This document shows, piece by piece, positions 25,867 to 34,106 of a DNA stretch of 43,357 nt. The DNA lies in the NCBI RefSeq assembly GCF_900115015.1, contig NZ_FOUZ01000017.1, forward strand, positions 1 to 43,357, read 5' to 3'. The notes under the pieces were generated by a model that saw only the letters and a list, made by a program, of their open reading frames with translations, was not told the origin of the DNA and ran no database searches. This stretch comes from Algoriella xinjiangensis (GTDB taxonomy: Bacteria; Bacteroidota; Bacteroidia; Flavobacteriales; Weeksellaceae). The translations under genes were made by a program, and so were the position numbers. Each line of letters opens with the position of its first letter. Positions within the stretch are counted from its first letter, which is position 1.

Positions 25867-27396
25867 TTAAAAATCAAACTTAATTCCTTGTGCCAACGGA
25901 ACTTCTGTAGAATAATTGATTGTATTTGTTTGGCGTCGCATGTAAGCTTTCCAAGCATCTGAACCAGATTCTCTTCCTCCTCCCGTTTCTTTTTCGCCAC
26001 CAAAAGCACCACCAATTTCTGCACCTGATGTTCCAATATTTACGTTGGCAATACCACAATCAGAACCTTGTTGACTTAAAAATAATTCGGCTTCACGAAG
26101 ATTATTTGTCATGATTGATGATGATAAACCTTGTGCAACATTATTCTGTACGTCGATTGCATTTAAGACATCTCCCGAATATTTAATCAAATATAAAATT
26201 GGCGCAAATGTTTCTTTCTGAACAATTTTAAATTCATTCTCTACTTCTGCAATCACAGGTTTTACATAACAACCACTTTCGAAACCAGCGCCGTTTAACA
26301 CGCCACCTTCAACAATAATTTTACCGCCTTCTTTCTCAATCTCTACTAATGCATCTGTATACATTTTAACAGCATGCGTATCGATTAACGGACCAACATG
26401 ATTAGCTGTATCCAACGGATTTCCTATTTTTATTTGCTGATAAGCATTTACCAACGATTCTTTTACTTTATCATAAATTGTTTCGTGCACAATTAGTCTA
26501 CGGGTTGTTGTACAACGTTGTCCCGCCGTACCAACAGCTCCAAAAACAGCAGCAGTCAACATAATTTTAAGATCTGCATCTGGCGTTACAATAATTGCAT
26601 TGTTACCACCTAATTCTAAAATTGTTTTACCTAAACGAGCTGCAACAACCTTATTTACCTCAATTCCCATACGCGTAGAACCCGTTGCAGAAACCAACGC
26701 TACACGACGATCATGTGAAATTAATTCTCCAATTACTTTATCTCCAACTACCAAAGAAGAAACGCCTTCTGGCACATTATTTTTTGCTAAAACCTCTGCC
26801 AAAATATGTTGACAAGCAACTGCGCACAAAGGTGTTTTTTCACTCGGTTTCCAAATTACTGTATCACCACAAATTAATGCTAAACACGTATTCCAAGCCC
26901 AAACGGCAACCGGAAAATTGAAAGCCGAAATAACGCCAACAACTCCCAGCGGATGATATTGATCGTACATGCGATGCAATGGTCTTTCTGAATGAATTGT
27001 TGCACCATATAATTGACGCGATAAACCAACAGCAAAATCGCAGATATCAATCATTTCTTGTACTTCACCTAAACCTTCTTGGTAAGATTTTCCCATTTCA
27101 TAAGAAACCAATTTTCCAAGATCAGCTTTCTTTTCGCGCAATTTATCTCCAAATTGACGAACTACTTCTCCGCGTTTTGGCGCAGGAATTACACGCCATT
27201 CTTTGAATGCTTTTTGTGCTTTTTGAATAACTTCTTCGTAGTCTTCTTTTGTCGAAGTTTTTACACTTCCTATCAATTTTCCATCAACTGGCGAATAAGA
27301 GTTTAATGTTTCTCCTTTTCCAAACCAAGTACTTCCTGTTGAAGTTCCGAAATTATCAGACGAAATACCTAGTCCTTTTAATTCGTTTTCTATCAT
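25867..27396 (-). CDS. amaB: L-2-aminoadipate-semialdehyde dehydrogenase (ALDH7 family)
   Basis: 509 residues with aldehyde dehydrogenase motifs FNFPVAVWAWN, WKPSEKTPLCA, LELGGNNAI (general base Glu) and GQRCTTTRRL (catalytic Cys). It belongs to the ALDH7A1/antiquitin group, which oxidises 2-aminoadipate semialdehyde to 2-aminoadipate with NAD+. It is the first gene of the lat operon, supporting the assignment. It is divergent from the glutaryl-CoA dehydrogenase gene with a 140-bp shared control region. Confidence 0.92.
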   Translation of the reverse strand: MIENELKGLGISSDNFGTSTGSTWFGKGETLNSYSPVDGKLIGSVKTSTKEDYEEVIQKAQKAFKEWRVIPAPKRGEVVRQFGDKLREKKADLGKLVSYEMGKSYQEGLGEVQEMIDICDFAVGLSRQLYGATIHSERPLHRMYDQYHPLGVVGVISAFNFPVAVWAWNTCLALICGDTVIWKPSEKTPLCAVACQHILAEVLAKNNVPEGVSSLVVGDKVIGELISHDRRVALVSATGSTRMGIEVNKVVAARLGKTILELGGNNAIIVTPDADLKIMLTAAVFGAVGTAGQRCTTTRRLIVHETIYDKVKESLVNAYQQIKIGNPLDTANHVGPLIDTHAVKMYTDALVEIEKEGGKIIVEGGVLNGAGFESGCYVKPVIAEVENEFKIVQKETFAPILYLIKYSGDVLNAIDVQNNVAQGLSSSIMTNNLREAELFLSQQGSDCGIANVNIGTSGAEIGGAFGGEKETGGGRESGSDAWKAYMRRQTNTINYSTEVPLAQGIKFDF

Positions 27397-27536
27397 TTTT
27401 TTGTTTATTTTGTGGTCTTAATGTATTACCAATTTAAACAAAAGTTTCAATAATTAAAATTTTTAATAAATAATATTCAGAATTATTTTTAATTTACTGA
27501 ATAATCGTTAGATTTAAATAAAATAAACCGCATAAA

Positions 27537-28703
27537 ATGAATTCAACTACAGATTATTTTAAGATTGATGATTTATTAACTGATGAACATAAATTAATCC
27601 GTCAATCGGTTCGTGATTTTGTTGACACAGAAATAAAACCCGTTATTGATGATGCTGCTCAAAACCATACAGACATTCCTGATTTAATGAAAAAACTTGG
27701 CGCAATTGGTGCTTTAGGCCCATACATACCAGCAGAATATGGCGGTGCAGGTTTAGATCAAATGTCGTACGGATTGATTATGCAAGAGTTGGAGCGTGGT
27801 GACTCTGCTGTTCGTTCGGCTGCATCAGTACAATCTTCATTGGTTATGTATCCAATTTACACCTATGGATCGGAAGAACAAAAACATAAATTTTTACCAA
27901 AATTAGCTTCTGGCGAATTTATTGGTAGTTTTGGTTTAACAGAGCCAAATCACGGTTCTAATCCTGGTGGAATGGAAACTCGTTTAACAAAAAATGGAGA
28001 TCATTATTTATTAAATGGCGCAAAAATGTGGATTACAAATTCACCTATTTGCGATATTGCTGTTGTTTGGGCAAAAGATGAAGAAGGAAAAGTTCGTGGC
28101 GTAATTGTAGAACGAAATATGGATGGATTTTCTACACCAGAAACACACAACAAATGGTCTTTACGCGCTTCTAAAACAGGTGAATTAGTTTTTGAAAATG
28201 TGAAAATTGAAGAACATAATATTTTACCTGATGTTAAAAGTTTAAAAGGTCCATTATCTTGTTTAAATTCTGCTCGATACGGAATTTCTTGGGGCGTAAT
28301 TGGCGCTGCAATTGATTGTTATGATTCTGCCTTAAAATATTCGTTAGAGCGTACGCAATTTGGAAAACCAATAGCTTCTTTTCAATTACAACAAAAAAAA
28401 TTAGCTGAATTTATTACTGAAATTACAAAAGCACAATTATTATGCTGGCGTTTGGGAACTTTGAAAAACGAAAACAAAGCAACTCCAGAACAAATCTCAA
28501 TGGCAAAACGCAACAATGTAAAAATGGCTATTGATATTGCAAGAGAATCTCGTCAAATAATTGGTGCAATGGGTATTGTGGGCGATTTCCCGATGATGCG
28601 ACATGCCGCAAATTTAGAATCTGTGATTACTTACGAAGGTACGCACGATGTACATTTATTGATTACTGGCGCAGATGTTACGGGAATCAATGCTTTTATC
28701 TAA
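27537..28703 (+). CDS. gcdH: Glutaryl-CoA dehydrogenase
   Basis: 388 residues of the acyl-CoA dehydrogenase fold: FGLTEPNHGSNPGGMETR, KMWITNSPICDIAVVWA, SLRASKTGELVFENV, ARYGISWGVIGAA and TYEGTHDVHLLITG, the last with the catalytic Glu367. These are signatures of the glutaryl-CoA branch, which oxidises and decarboxylates glutaryl-CoA to crotonyl-CoA with FAD. It is divergent from amaB/lat, so the locus supplies the first two steps and a late step of lysine breakdown. The intermediate steps (2-aminoadipate to glutaryl-CoA) are not in the window. Confidence 0.92.
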   Translation: MNSTTDYFKIDDLLTDEHKLIRQSVRDFVDTEIKPVIDDAAQNHTDIPDLMKKLGAIGALGPYIPAEYGGAGLDQMSYGLIMQELERGDSAVRSAASVQSSLVMYPIYTYGSEEQKHKFLPKLASGEFIGSFGLTEPNHGSNPGGMETRLTKNGDHYLLNGAKMWITNSPICDIAVVWAKDEEGKVRGVIVERNMDGFSTPETHNKWSLRASKTGELVFENVKIEEHNILPDVKSLKGPLSCLNSARYGISWGVIGAAIDCYDSALKYSLERTQFGKPIASFQLQQKKLAEFITEITKAQLLCWRLGTLKNENKATPEQISMAKRNNVKMAIDIARESRQIIGAMGIVGDFPMMRHAANLESVITYEGTHDVHLLITGADVTGINAFI

Positions 28704-28731
28704 TATAATTTTTATTAAAACATAATATTTT

Positions 28732-28767
28732 ATAGGTTTACAATTCTTTTGTAAACCTATTTTTTTA
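28732..28767 (+). terminator. Rho-independent terminator after gcdH
   Basis: 12-bp stem ATAGGTTTACAA (28732-28743) / TTGTAAACCTAT (28749-28760), 5-nt loop, then TTTTTTT. Confidence 0.9.
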
Positions 28768-28777
28768 TTTTTAAAAG

Positions 28778-30454
28778 ATGAAATTGAAATCGATAATCTT
28801 ATTCATTTTTTGCATTCAAGCAATTTATATTCAAGCGCAAGAAGCCTATCAAATTACCTACGAAAAATTTTCGAATGGTAAAAAAGTAGAAGAAACTAAT
28901 CCGATACAAGTTTTGGCAAACACACACGAAACAATTATTGGTACGCAAAATAGTTTTAATCAATACAAAAAATACCCAAACGAGTTATTTTATTACACAA
29001 AATCTCAATCACCAATTATTTCTACGGTTACACAATTTGATTCGATTCATTCTATTATCAGCAATGATTCAGTTTCTTTTAACAAAGCCGTTTTTACGCT
29101 TACAAAAGAAACGAAACGTATTTTAGGTTTGCGTTGTAAAAAAGGGACAACTTCTATCAATTCCAATACAATTGATGTTTGGTATGTTGACAATATGAAT
29201 TTAAATGCGGCGCCAACAACGGTTGGATTGAATTTAGGTTTTGTTTTAGAATATACGCGCAACAATAATATGACTATTAAAGCGTCAAAAATTGAGCGTC
29301 AAAAAGATATTAATCCAAATCAATACATCACAAAAGAATTGGCACAACAACCCGTTGATTTATTGACGTATAAAGATATTATTTGGAAAAGTAAATTTGT
29401 AAATATCTCACTTCTTAAAGATCAACAGATTAATTTCAGTGCTAATTTCTCTTCAAATGACTCTATTTATCGTTTCGCAAATGGAACTGTTGTAGTGAGA
29501 AAAATAAAACTTCCTGAATTTAAAAAAGGAAGTCAATTATTTTTGAATGTTAATCAAATTTCGAATGGAGATGCTTACGACAGAACGGGAACGGTTTTTA
29601 TAATTCCGACAACTTCTGAAATTTCATTAATGGATGGTTTACAAAAAGGAATTAATCAATTACCTGTTTACACCAATGGAAATGGGGAAAAATATCAAGG
29701 TTATTTTTTAACAGATAAATACACACCTGCTGTAGAAATAATGCGATTTTTTACTCCTTTTGGAGTGAATAAATTTAATCATATTCAATTAAAAAATCAA
29801 ACGTGGCAAAACAAAGCGAATTATCGCCAAGAAATTACAGAATTTCAGAGTTTATTGTCGAATAAAGAAGTTTTAATTGGCTTTTTTATCGGAAATTATG
29901 ATCAAGGCGGACATATTATTTCGGCAAACATTACGGTTCATCCATCTGATGGAGCAACAATTCCGAAGAATAAAGTTCAACCAATTTTTAATACAGTAAA
30001 TGTGATGGAAATGGCTGGACAAGAATATCCGACTTTATTTGATGATGCCAATGGTTTTACGGTTGAGTTTACCTTAAAAGAAGATTTCAAAAATACTAAA
30101 CTTCGTTTTACGACAACTGGTCATGGTGGTTGGGAAAATGGTGATGAATTTGTACCAAAAGAAAATACGGTATTTGTAGATGGTCAAAAAGTATTTTCGT
30201 TAATTCCTTGGCGACAAGATTGTGGCTCGTATCGCTCTTTCAATCCTGCTTCAGGTAATTTTGACAATGGTTTATCTTCTTCAGATTACAGCCGTTCTAA
30301 TTGGTGTCCTGGCACAATTACAAATCCATATTTTATAAATTTAGGTGATTTAAAAGCAGGAAAACATACCGTACAAGTAAAAATTCCGCAAGGAAAACCA
30401 GAAGGCACAAGCTTTAGTTATTGGGGCGTTTCGGGAACAATTTTGGGTGAATAA
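28778..30454 (+). CDS. GLPGLI-like domain fused to PNGase F-like domains, secreted
   Basis: 558 residues with a signal peptide ending YIQAQ. Residues ~22-185 follow the GLPGLI fold (TKRILGLRCKKGT, IDVWYVDNMNL, and VGLNLGFVLEY at the motif site). Residues ~210-558 match the two-domain peptide-N-glycosidase F family. AYDRTGTVFI (D268) parallels the catalytic WD60R of Elizabethkingia PNGase F, and GHGGWENGDEF (E457) is in the region of its E206. The C-terminal SNWCPG and FSYWGVSG segments are also typical. Possible role: release of N-glycans from glycoproteins, though activity is unproven. It starts just after the gcdH terminator. Confidence 0.85.
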   Translation: MKLKSIILFIFCIQAIYIQAQEAYQITYEKFSNGKKVEETNPIQVLANTHETIIGTQNSFNQYKKYPNELFYYTKSQSPIISTVTQFDSIHSIISNDSVSFNKAVFTLTKETKRILGLRCKKGTTSINSNTIDVWYVDNMNLNAAPTTVGLNLGFVLEYTRNNNMTIKASKIERQKDINPNQYITKELAQQPVDLLTYKDIIWKSKFVNISLLKDQQINFSANFSSNDSIYRFANGTVVVRKIKLPEFKKGSQLFLNVNQISNGDAYDRTGTVFIIPTTSEISLMDGLQKGINQLPVYTNGNGEKYQGYFLTDKYTPAVEIMRFFTPFGVNKFNHIQLKNQTWQNKANYRQEITEFQSLLSNKEVLIGFFIGNYDQGGHIISANITVHPSDGATIPKNKVQPIFNTVNVMEMAGQEYPTLFDDANGFTVEFTLKEDFKNTKLRFTTTGHGGWENGDEFVPKENTVFVDGQKVFSLIPWRQDCGSYRSFNPASGNFDNGLSSSDYSRSNWCPGTITNPYFINLGDLKAGKHTVQVKIPQGKPEGTSFSYWGVSGTILGE

Positions 30455-30497
30455 TTGTTAAATTAAAAGAATATCTATCTTGTATTATTATAAAAAT

Positions 30498-30525
30498 ATC
30501 ATCCTGAAAACTAGTTCAGAATGAA
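30498..30525. repeat. Small REP-like hairpin (ATCATCCTGAA...TTCAGAATGA)
   Basis: CTGAA (30504-30508) and TTCAG (30515-30519) form an imperfect dyad beginning ATCATCCTGAA. It is similar in form to short palindromic repeats scattered in flavobacterial genomes. A half-like copy, ATCATTCTGAA, is near 19704. Confidence 0.35.
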
Positions 30526-30587
30526 TAATCTATTGATTATAAATATTTACATTCCTTTTTGACACTAAAAAATCAGAAAAATAAAAA

Positions 30588-31238
30588 ATGACTACAAGAG
30601 TAAAAATATGTTGTATAAGTTCTACAGACGAGGCTAAAATGGCAATTAGCTATGGAGCTTCTGCATTAGGACTTGTGGCAAATATGCCAAGCGGACCAGG
30701 CGTAATTTCGGACGAAATGATTTTATCAATTGCTAAAATTGTACCGCCATCCGTTTCTACATTTATGTTAACAAGTGAAACTTCGGCGGAGCAAATTATA
30801 ACGCATCACAAACGAACTTTAACAAATACAATTCAAATAGTAGACGAACTAAAAGAAGGAACTTATGAAGCAATTAGAAAAGCATTACCAGCAATAAAAA
30901 TTGTACAAGTAATTCATGTAATCGACGAAAAAACAATTGATGAAGCTGTAAAACTATCAACATTTGTAGATGCTTTATTATTAGACAGTGGAAACCCAAA
31001 CTTAGCAATTAAAGAACTTGGCGGAACAGGAAGAGTACATAATTGGGCACTTAGTAAAAAAATAGTTGAACAATCAAAAGTTCCCGTTTTTCTTGCTGGT
31101 GGACTTACAGCTGACAATGTAAGACAAGCGATTGAAGAAGTTCAACCATTTGGACTTGATCTTTGTAGTGGCGTGAGAACAGACAAGAAACTTGATCCTT
31201 ACAAACTTGAAAAATTCTTTGAGAATGTATTCAAATAA
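30588..31238 (+). CDS. Phosphoribosylanthranilate isomerase (TrpF)-like protein
   Basis: 216 residues of the TrpF TIM barrel. VKICCISSTDEAKMA carries the catalytic-base Cys, DALLLDSGN the catalytic-acid Asp, and VFLAGGLTADNV and FGLDLCSGVRTD the phosphate-binding end. It retains the catalytic pair, but KICC replaces the usual KICG, and there are no other trp genes around. It may be a second TrpF or a paralogue acting on another amino-sugar phosphate. A stand-alone gene with a strong terminator. Confidence 0.82.
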   Translation: MTTRVKICCISSTDEAKMAISYGASALGLVANMPSGPGVISDEMILSIAKIVPPSVSTFMLTSETSAEQIITHHKRTLTNTIQIVDELKEGTYEAIRKALPAIKIVQVIHVIDEKTIDEAVKLSTFVDALLLDSGNPNLAIKELGGTGRVHNWALSKKIVEQSKVPVFLAGGLTADNVRQAIEEVQPFGLDLCSGVRTDKKLDPYKLEKFFENVFK

Positions 31239-31257
31239 TACAATTCATTTTATTTAC

Positions 31258-31295
31258 AAAAGGCAGATTTAGTATAAATAATAAATCTGCCTTTT
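31258..31295 (+). terminator. Rho-independent terminator
   Basis: Perfect 14-bp stem AAAAGGCAGATTTA (31258-31271) / TAAATCTGCCTTTT (31282-31295), 20 bp after the TrpF-like stop. Confidence 0.88.
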
Positions 31296-31355
31296 ATATA
31301 TTATTTTCTCAAATAATAAGTTTTTCTAATTTAATATTCTTCGGACATATTAGCT

Positions 31356-31778
31356 TTATTTTGGTTCAAAATCTACCGTCCACTCTATTCCATATTTATC
31401 TCTAAACATTCCGAAATACGATCCCCAAGGGCTATCAGTAATCGGAACTTCTATATTTCCACCTGCCGAAAGTCCATTAAATATCTTATCTGCTTCTTCT
31501 TTACTTTCTGCACTAACTGCTATTTTTGACCTATTTTCGTTCTCATTTACTTTTCCCATAAATTCTGGAACATCGTTACCCATCAAAACATTTTTCCCAA
31601 TAGGTAAGGCAATATGCATTATTTTATTTGCTTCACTTTCCGAAATAGGAATTTCGGCATTTGCCATATCTTTAAAACGAATAATTCTTTCGAACTCTCC
31701 ACCAAAAACTGATTTATAAAAATTGAATGCTTCTTCGGTATTCCCGTTGAAATTAATGTAAGGGTTAATTTGTGCCAT
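31356..31778 (-). CDS. VOC family (PhnB-like) protein
   Basis: 140 residues beginning MAQINPYINFNGNTEEAFNFY, with ADKIFNGLSAGG, and ending WGSYFGMFRDKYGIEWTVDF. These are hallmarks of the PhnB/3-demethylubiquinone-like branch of the vicinal oxygen chelate superfamily. Such proteins are often bleomycin- or glyoxalase-like, and no specific substrate can be deduced. It lies 101 bp downstream of the AraC gene on the same strand and may be the last gene of that unit. Confidence 0.9.
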   Translation of the reverse strand: MAQINPYINFNGNTEEAFNFYKSVFGGEFERIIRFKDMANAEIPISESEANKIMHIALPIGKNVLMGNDVPEFMGKVNENENRSKIAVSAESKEEADKIFNGLSAGGNIEVPITDSPWGSYFGMFRDKYGIEWTVDFEPK

Positions 31779-31879
31779 AATTTATTTTTTTAAGTTGGTT
31801 TTATATTTCTTTCGTAATTAAATTTCACCTAGCAACTTCTTCTATTTAGTAAATGTAATTTAATGATAATTATTTAAAA

Positions 31880-32791
31880 TCAATTAAAAGTCTGCTTAAA
31901 CTCCAAAGGTGTCAAATCTGTTTTCTTTTTAAATAATTTATTGAAAGATTGCGGATATTCAAATCCCAACTGAAACGCAATTTCACTTACAGAAAGGTTT
32001 GTTGTGGACAATAATTCTTTGGCTTTTGCTATCATTTTTTCGTGAATATGTTGCTGCGCTGTAAGTCCAGTTAAATTTTTCAGCAAGTCGCTTAAATAAG
32101 TTGGCGTTAAATTTAATTGGTCGGCAACGTGCTGTACAGTTGGCAATTGATTAATTTCAGATTTAAAATATTCATTCAATATTTCTTCCATTTTAGACAA
32201 AGTATCGTTGCTTATATTTTTTCGCGTGATAAATTGTCGGTTGTAATATCGGTCGATATGTACCAAAAGCAATTCGATATTGGCAATCATCACATCTTGG
32301 CTGAATTGGTCGATATTATTTTGACATTCTTGCTCTATGGAGCTAAATAAATTCAAAATAATTTGCTCTTCTTTTTCGGAAAGAAACAATGCTTTATTGT
32401 TGTTATAAGCGAAAAATCCGTACTGATGAATACTTTTAGAAAGCGAACTTCCTTTGATAAAATCGGGATGAAAAATAAATTTATAACCAGTCAATTTTAT
32501 ATCTTCCAACTTCTCGATACTGATGACTTGTTTTGGAGAAGTTACAACCAAAACGCCTTCGTCAAAATCGAAATCGGTTTGACCGTAAATTAATTTGGAA
32601 TTCATACCTCTTTTTATGGAAATAGTGTACAAATTATTGACATAATGTTTCCAAAATTCTTCGTGTAAGAAAAAATCAATTTCAGCCATATTTACAACAC
32701 TTACCAAAGGGTGCAAAGGCATTGTTAATACGCACAATTTATGATATTGCGTTACGGAATTGATTGTATTTATTTTGCTTTCCATATTCAT
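31880..32791 (-). CDS. AraC family transcriptional regulator of the oxidoreductase cluster
   Basis: 303 residues with a C-terminal AraC double HTH (VQHVADQLNLTPTYLSDLLK, and VSEIAFQLGFEYPQSFNKLFKKK). The N-terminal region is a weakly conserved sensor. It lies at the downstream end of a minus-strand gene row (aldo/keto reductases, hydrolase, cupin, flavodoxin), the usual partner arrangement for such clusters. A 45-bp fragment of an aldo/keto reductase gene lies just upstream of its start. Candidate binding repeats are at 38231-38259. Confidence 0.92.
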   Translation of the reverse strand: MNMESKINTINSVTQYHKLCVLTMPLHPLVSVVNMAEIDFFLHEEFWKHYVNNLYTISIKRGMNSKLIYGQTDFDFDEGVLVVTSPKQVISIEKLEDIKLTGYKFIFHPDFIKGSSLSKSIHQYGFFAYNNNKALFLSEKEEQIILNLFSSIEQECQNNIDQFSQDVMIANIELLLVHIDRYYNRQFITRKNISNDTLSKMEEILNEYFKSEINQLPTVQHVADQLNLTPTYLSDLLKNLTGLTAQQHIHEKMIAKAKELLSTTNLSVSEIAFQLGFEYPQSFNKLFKKKTDLTPLEFKQTFN

Positions 32792-32821
32792 TTTTTTAGC
32801 AAAGATTTATTACAAATTTAG

Positions 32822-32866
32822 TTATTTTTTTAATGGTGCTTCAACACCCGAAATTGCTTGTACACT
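32822..32866 (-). pseudogene. 3'-end fragment of an aldo/keto reductase gene
   Basis: A 45-bp perfect duplicate of 35156-35200. On the minus strand it encodes [14 protein letters not shown] and a stop, the C-terminus of the Tat-signal aldo/keto reductase. It lies between the flavodoxin and AraC genes, so a reductase gene or copy once ended here and was lost by deletion. Confidence 0.85.
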
Positions 32867-32878
32867 ATTATTACTTCC

Positions 32879-33487
32879 TTATTTCTGTGGAAACAACTTT
32901 ATTTTTCGCAACCATTTTTTTATTTCAATTTCGGCTTGCTTTTCCTTTTCGCCTTCCATCACAAATAAAACTCCGTCTCGTTCAATGCCACCTTTTATAG
33001 AAAACCCTTCGATAATTTTACTTTTCGGGCATAATTTTTTTACGGTTTCAAAACTATTTCCTATCCCGTAACCCGCATTGGTATTGAATGGAATGATTGT
33101 TTTTCCACTCAAATTATATTCATTCAAAAAACTTTTCATTGGTGGTGGCAATTGCATTCCCCAAGTTGGAAAACCGATAAAAATGGTGTCATATTTTTCG
33201 ATATTCTCAATTTTTGTTTTTAAAGGCGGAAGATATCCGCTTTCGTTTTCTGATTGAACTTGTGCAACTGTGGTTTTATAATCTTCGGGATAAGGTTTTT
33301 TCAGTTCCAATGCGACCAAATCTCCACCAATATTTTTCTTGATAATCTCTGCAACCGCTTTTGTATTTCCCGTTCTGGATAAATAGACAATCAAAATCTT
33401 TTTATCAAGTGTTTTGGATTCTTGAGCGTGCGAACAACTTGAGAAAATACTCATTAGAAATAAGATAAATATGGTTACAATTTTCAT
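32879..33487 (-). CDS. Flavodoxin family lipoprotein
   Basis: 202 residues with a lipoprotein signal (lipobox FSSCSH), then a flavodoxin fold. The FMN phosphate loop is YLSRTGNTKAVAE, with FIGFPTWGMQLPPPM and PFNTNAGYGIGNSF flanking the flavin. It probably acts as an extracytoplasmic flavin redox protein. It shares the minus-strand row with a cupin, a hydrolase and aldo/keto reductases, so it may support redox reactions of the same pathway. A remnant of a hydrolase gene ends 1 bp upstream of its start. Confidence 0.9.
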   Translation of the reverse strand: MKIVTIFILFLMSIFSSCSHAQESKTLDKKILIVYLSRTGNTKAVAEIIKKNIGGDLVALELKKPYPEDYKTTVAQVQSENESGYLPPLKTKIENIEKYDTIFIGFPTWGMQLPPPMKSFLNEYNLSGKTIIPFNTNAGYGIGNSFETVKKLCPKSKIIEGFSIKGGIERDGVLFVMEGEKEKQAEIEIKKWLRKIKLFPQK

Positions 33488-33488
33488 T

Positions 33489-33588
33489 TTATAAATTTTT
33501 GGCGTAAAAATCCTTTAGTTTTTTACCCTTGTTTTACATATTCTGGGCTTTCTTTATAATTATTTTGAGCAGATTGTGCATTTGTCAT
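33489..33588 (-). pseudogene. Remnant of an alpha/beta hydrolase gene (internal deletion plus frameshift)
   Basis: On the minus strand an ATG overlapping the cupin stop (ATGA) opens MTNAQSAQNNYKESPEYVKQG. After a one-base shift the frame continues KKLKDFYAKNL-stop. The start MTNAQ and the end PEYV..KL.DF..KNL match the two ends of the intact hydrolase at 34107-35153 (MTNAQYYKKAE and PEYVQQVVEKLRDFFGKNL), with everything between missing. It is the scar of a second hydrolase gene. Confidence 0.75.
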
Positions 33589-34085
33589 ATAAAAGCGTTG
33601 TATTCTTCGTCTGTTACAGGTTGTAGCCAAATAGCACTTTCTTTTTCGCCAAGTGAAACAATGGCAATATGCGTCATAGAACTATGATGCGATGCTCCGT
33701 GCCAATGCACTACATTCGGCGGAATTTTTACTACATCGCCTTTTTGTATCAACTGAATTGGTTTGCCCTTCTCTTGATAATAACCTATGCCTTCGGTAAC
33801 AATCAGCGTTTGCCCCGTTGGATGGCTATGCCAATTGGTTCTTGCTTTGGGTTCAAAAGTTACTTTGCCGATATTGCTATGCAATCCGTCTTCGGGTTTT
33901 ACGATCATATTTACAAACACAGTTCCCGTAAAATTTGTATTGGCTGCTTGTGTGCCTTTGGGTTCTACACTTTCAAATGGTTTCATTTTTGCATCAATTT
34001 TTTGAGCCTGAATATTGCTGAAAGAAAACAATAAAAATGCAGCGAATAAATATGTAATCAGCCTAAACTCTTTTTTAATTTTCAT
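33585..34085 (-). CDS. Cupin domain protein, exported
   Basis: 166 residues with a signal peptide ending FSNIQAQ. Cupin motif 1 NWHSHPTGQTLIVTEG supplies two His and a Glu-like ligand set, and motif 2 GDVVKIPPNVVHWHGAS the third His, for a metal site in the periplasm. Such cupins accompany hydrolase, carboxymuconolactone-decarboxylase-like and reductase genes in many Bacteroidota; the reaction is not established. Its stop overlaps the ATG of a hydrolase remnant. It lies 21 bp downstream of the intact hydrolase. Confidence 0.9.
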   Translation of the reverse strand: MKIKKEFRLITYLFAAFLLFSFSNIQAQKIDAKMKPFESVEPKGTQAANTNFTGTVFVNMIVKPEDGLHSNIGKVTFEPKARTNWHSHPTGQTLIVTEGIGYYQEKGKPIQLIQKGDVVKIPPNVVHWHGASHHSSMTHIAIVSLGEKESAIWLQPVTDEEYNAFI

Positions 34086-34106
34086 AATATTTTTTGCTGT
34101 TTTGGG

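Noticed and set aside
25851-27437. Alternative frames over the aldehyde dehydrogenase and its upstream region
   Set aside because: Low-complexity translations opposite or out of frame with a clear enzyme gene.
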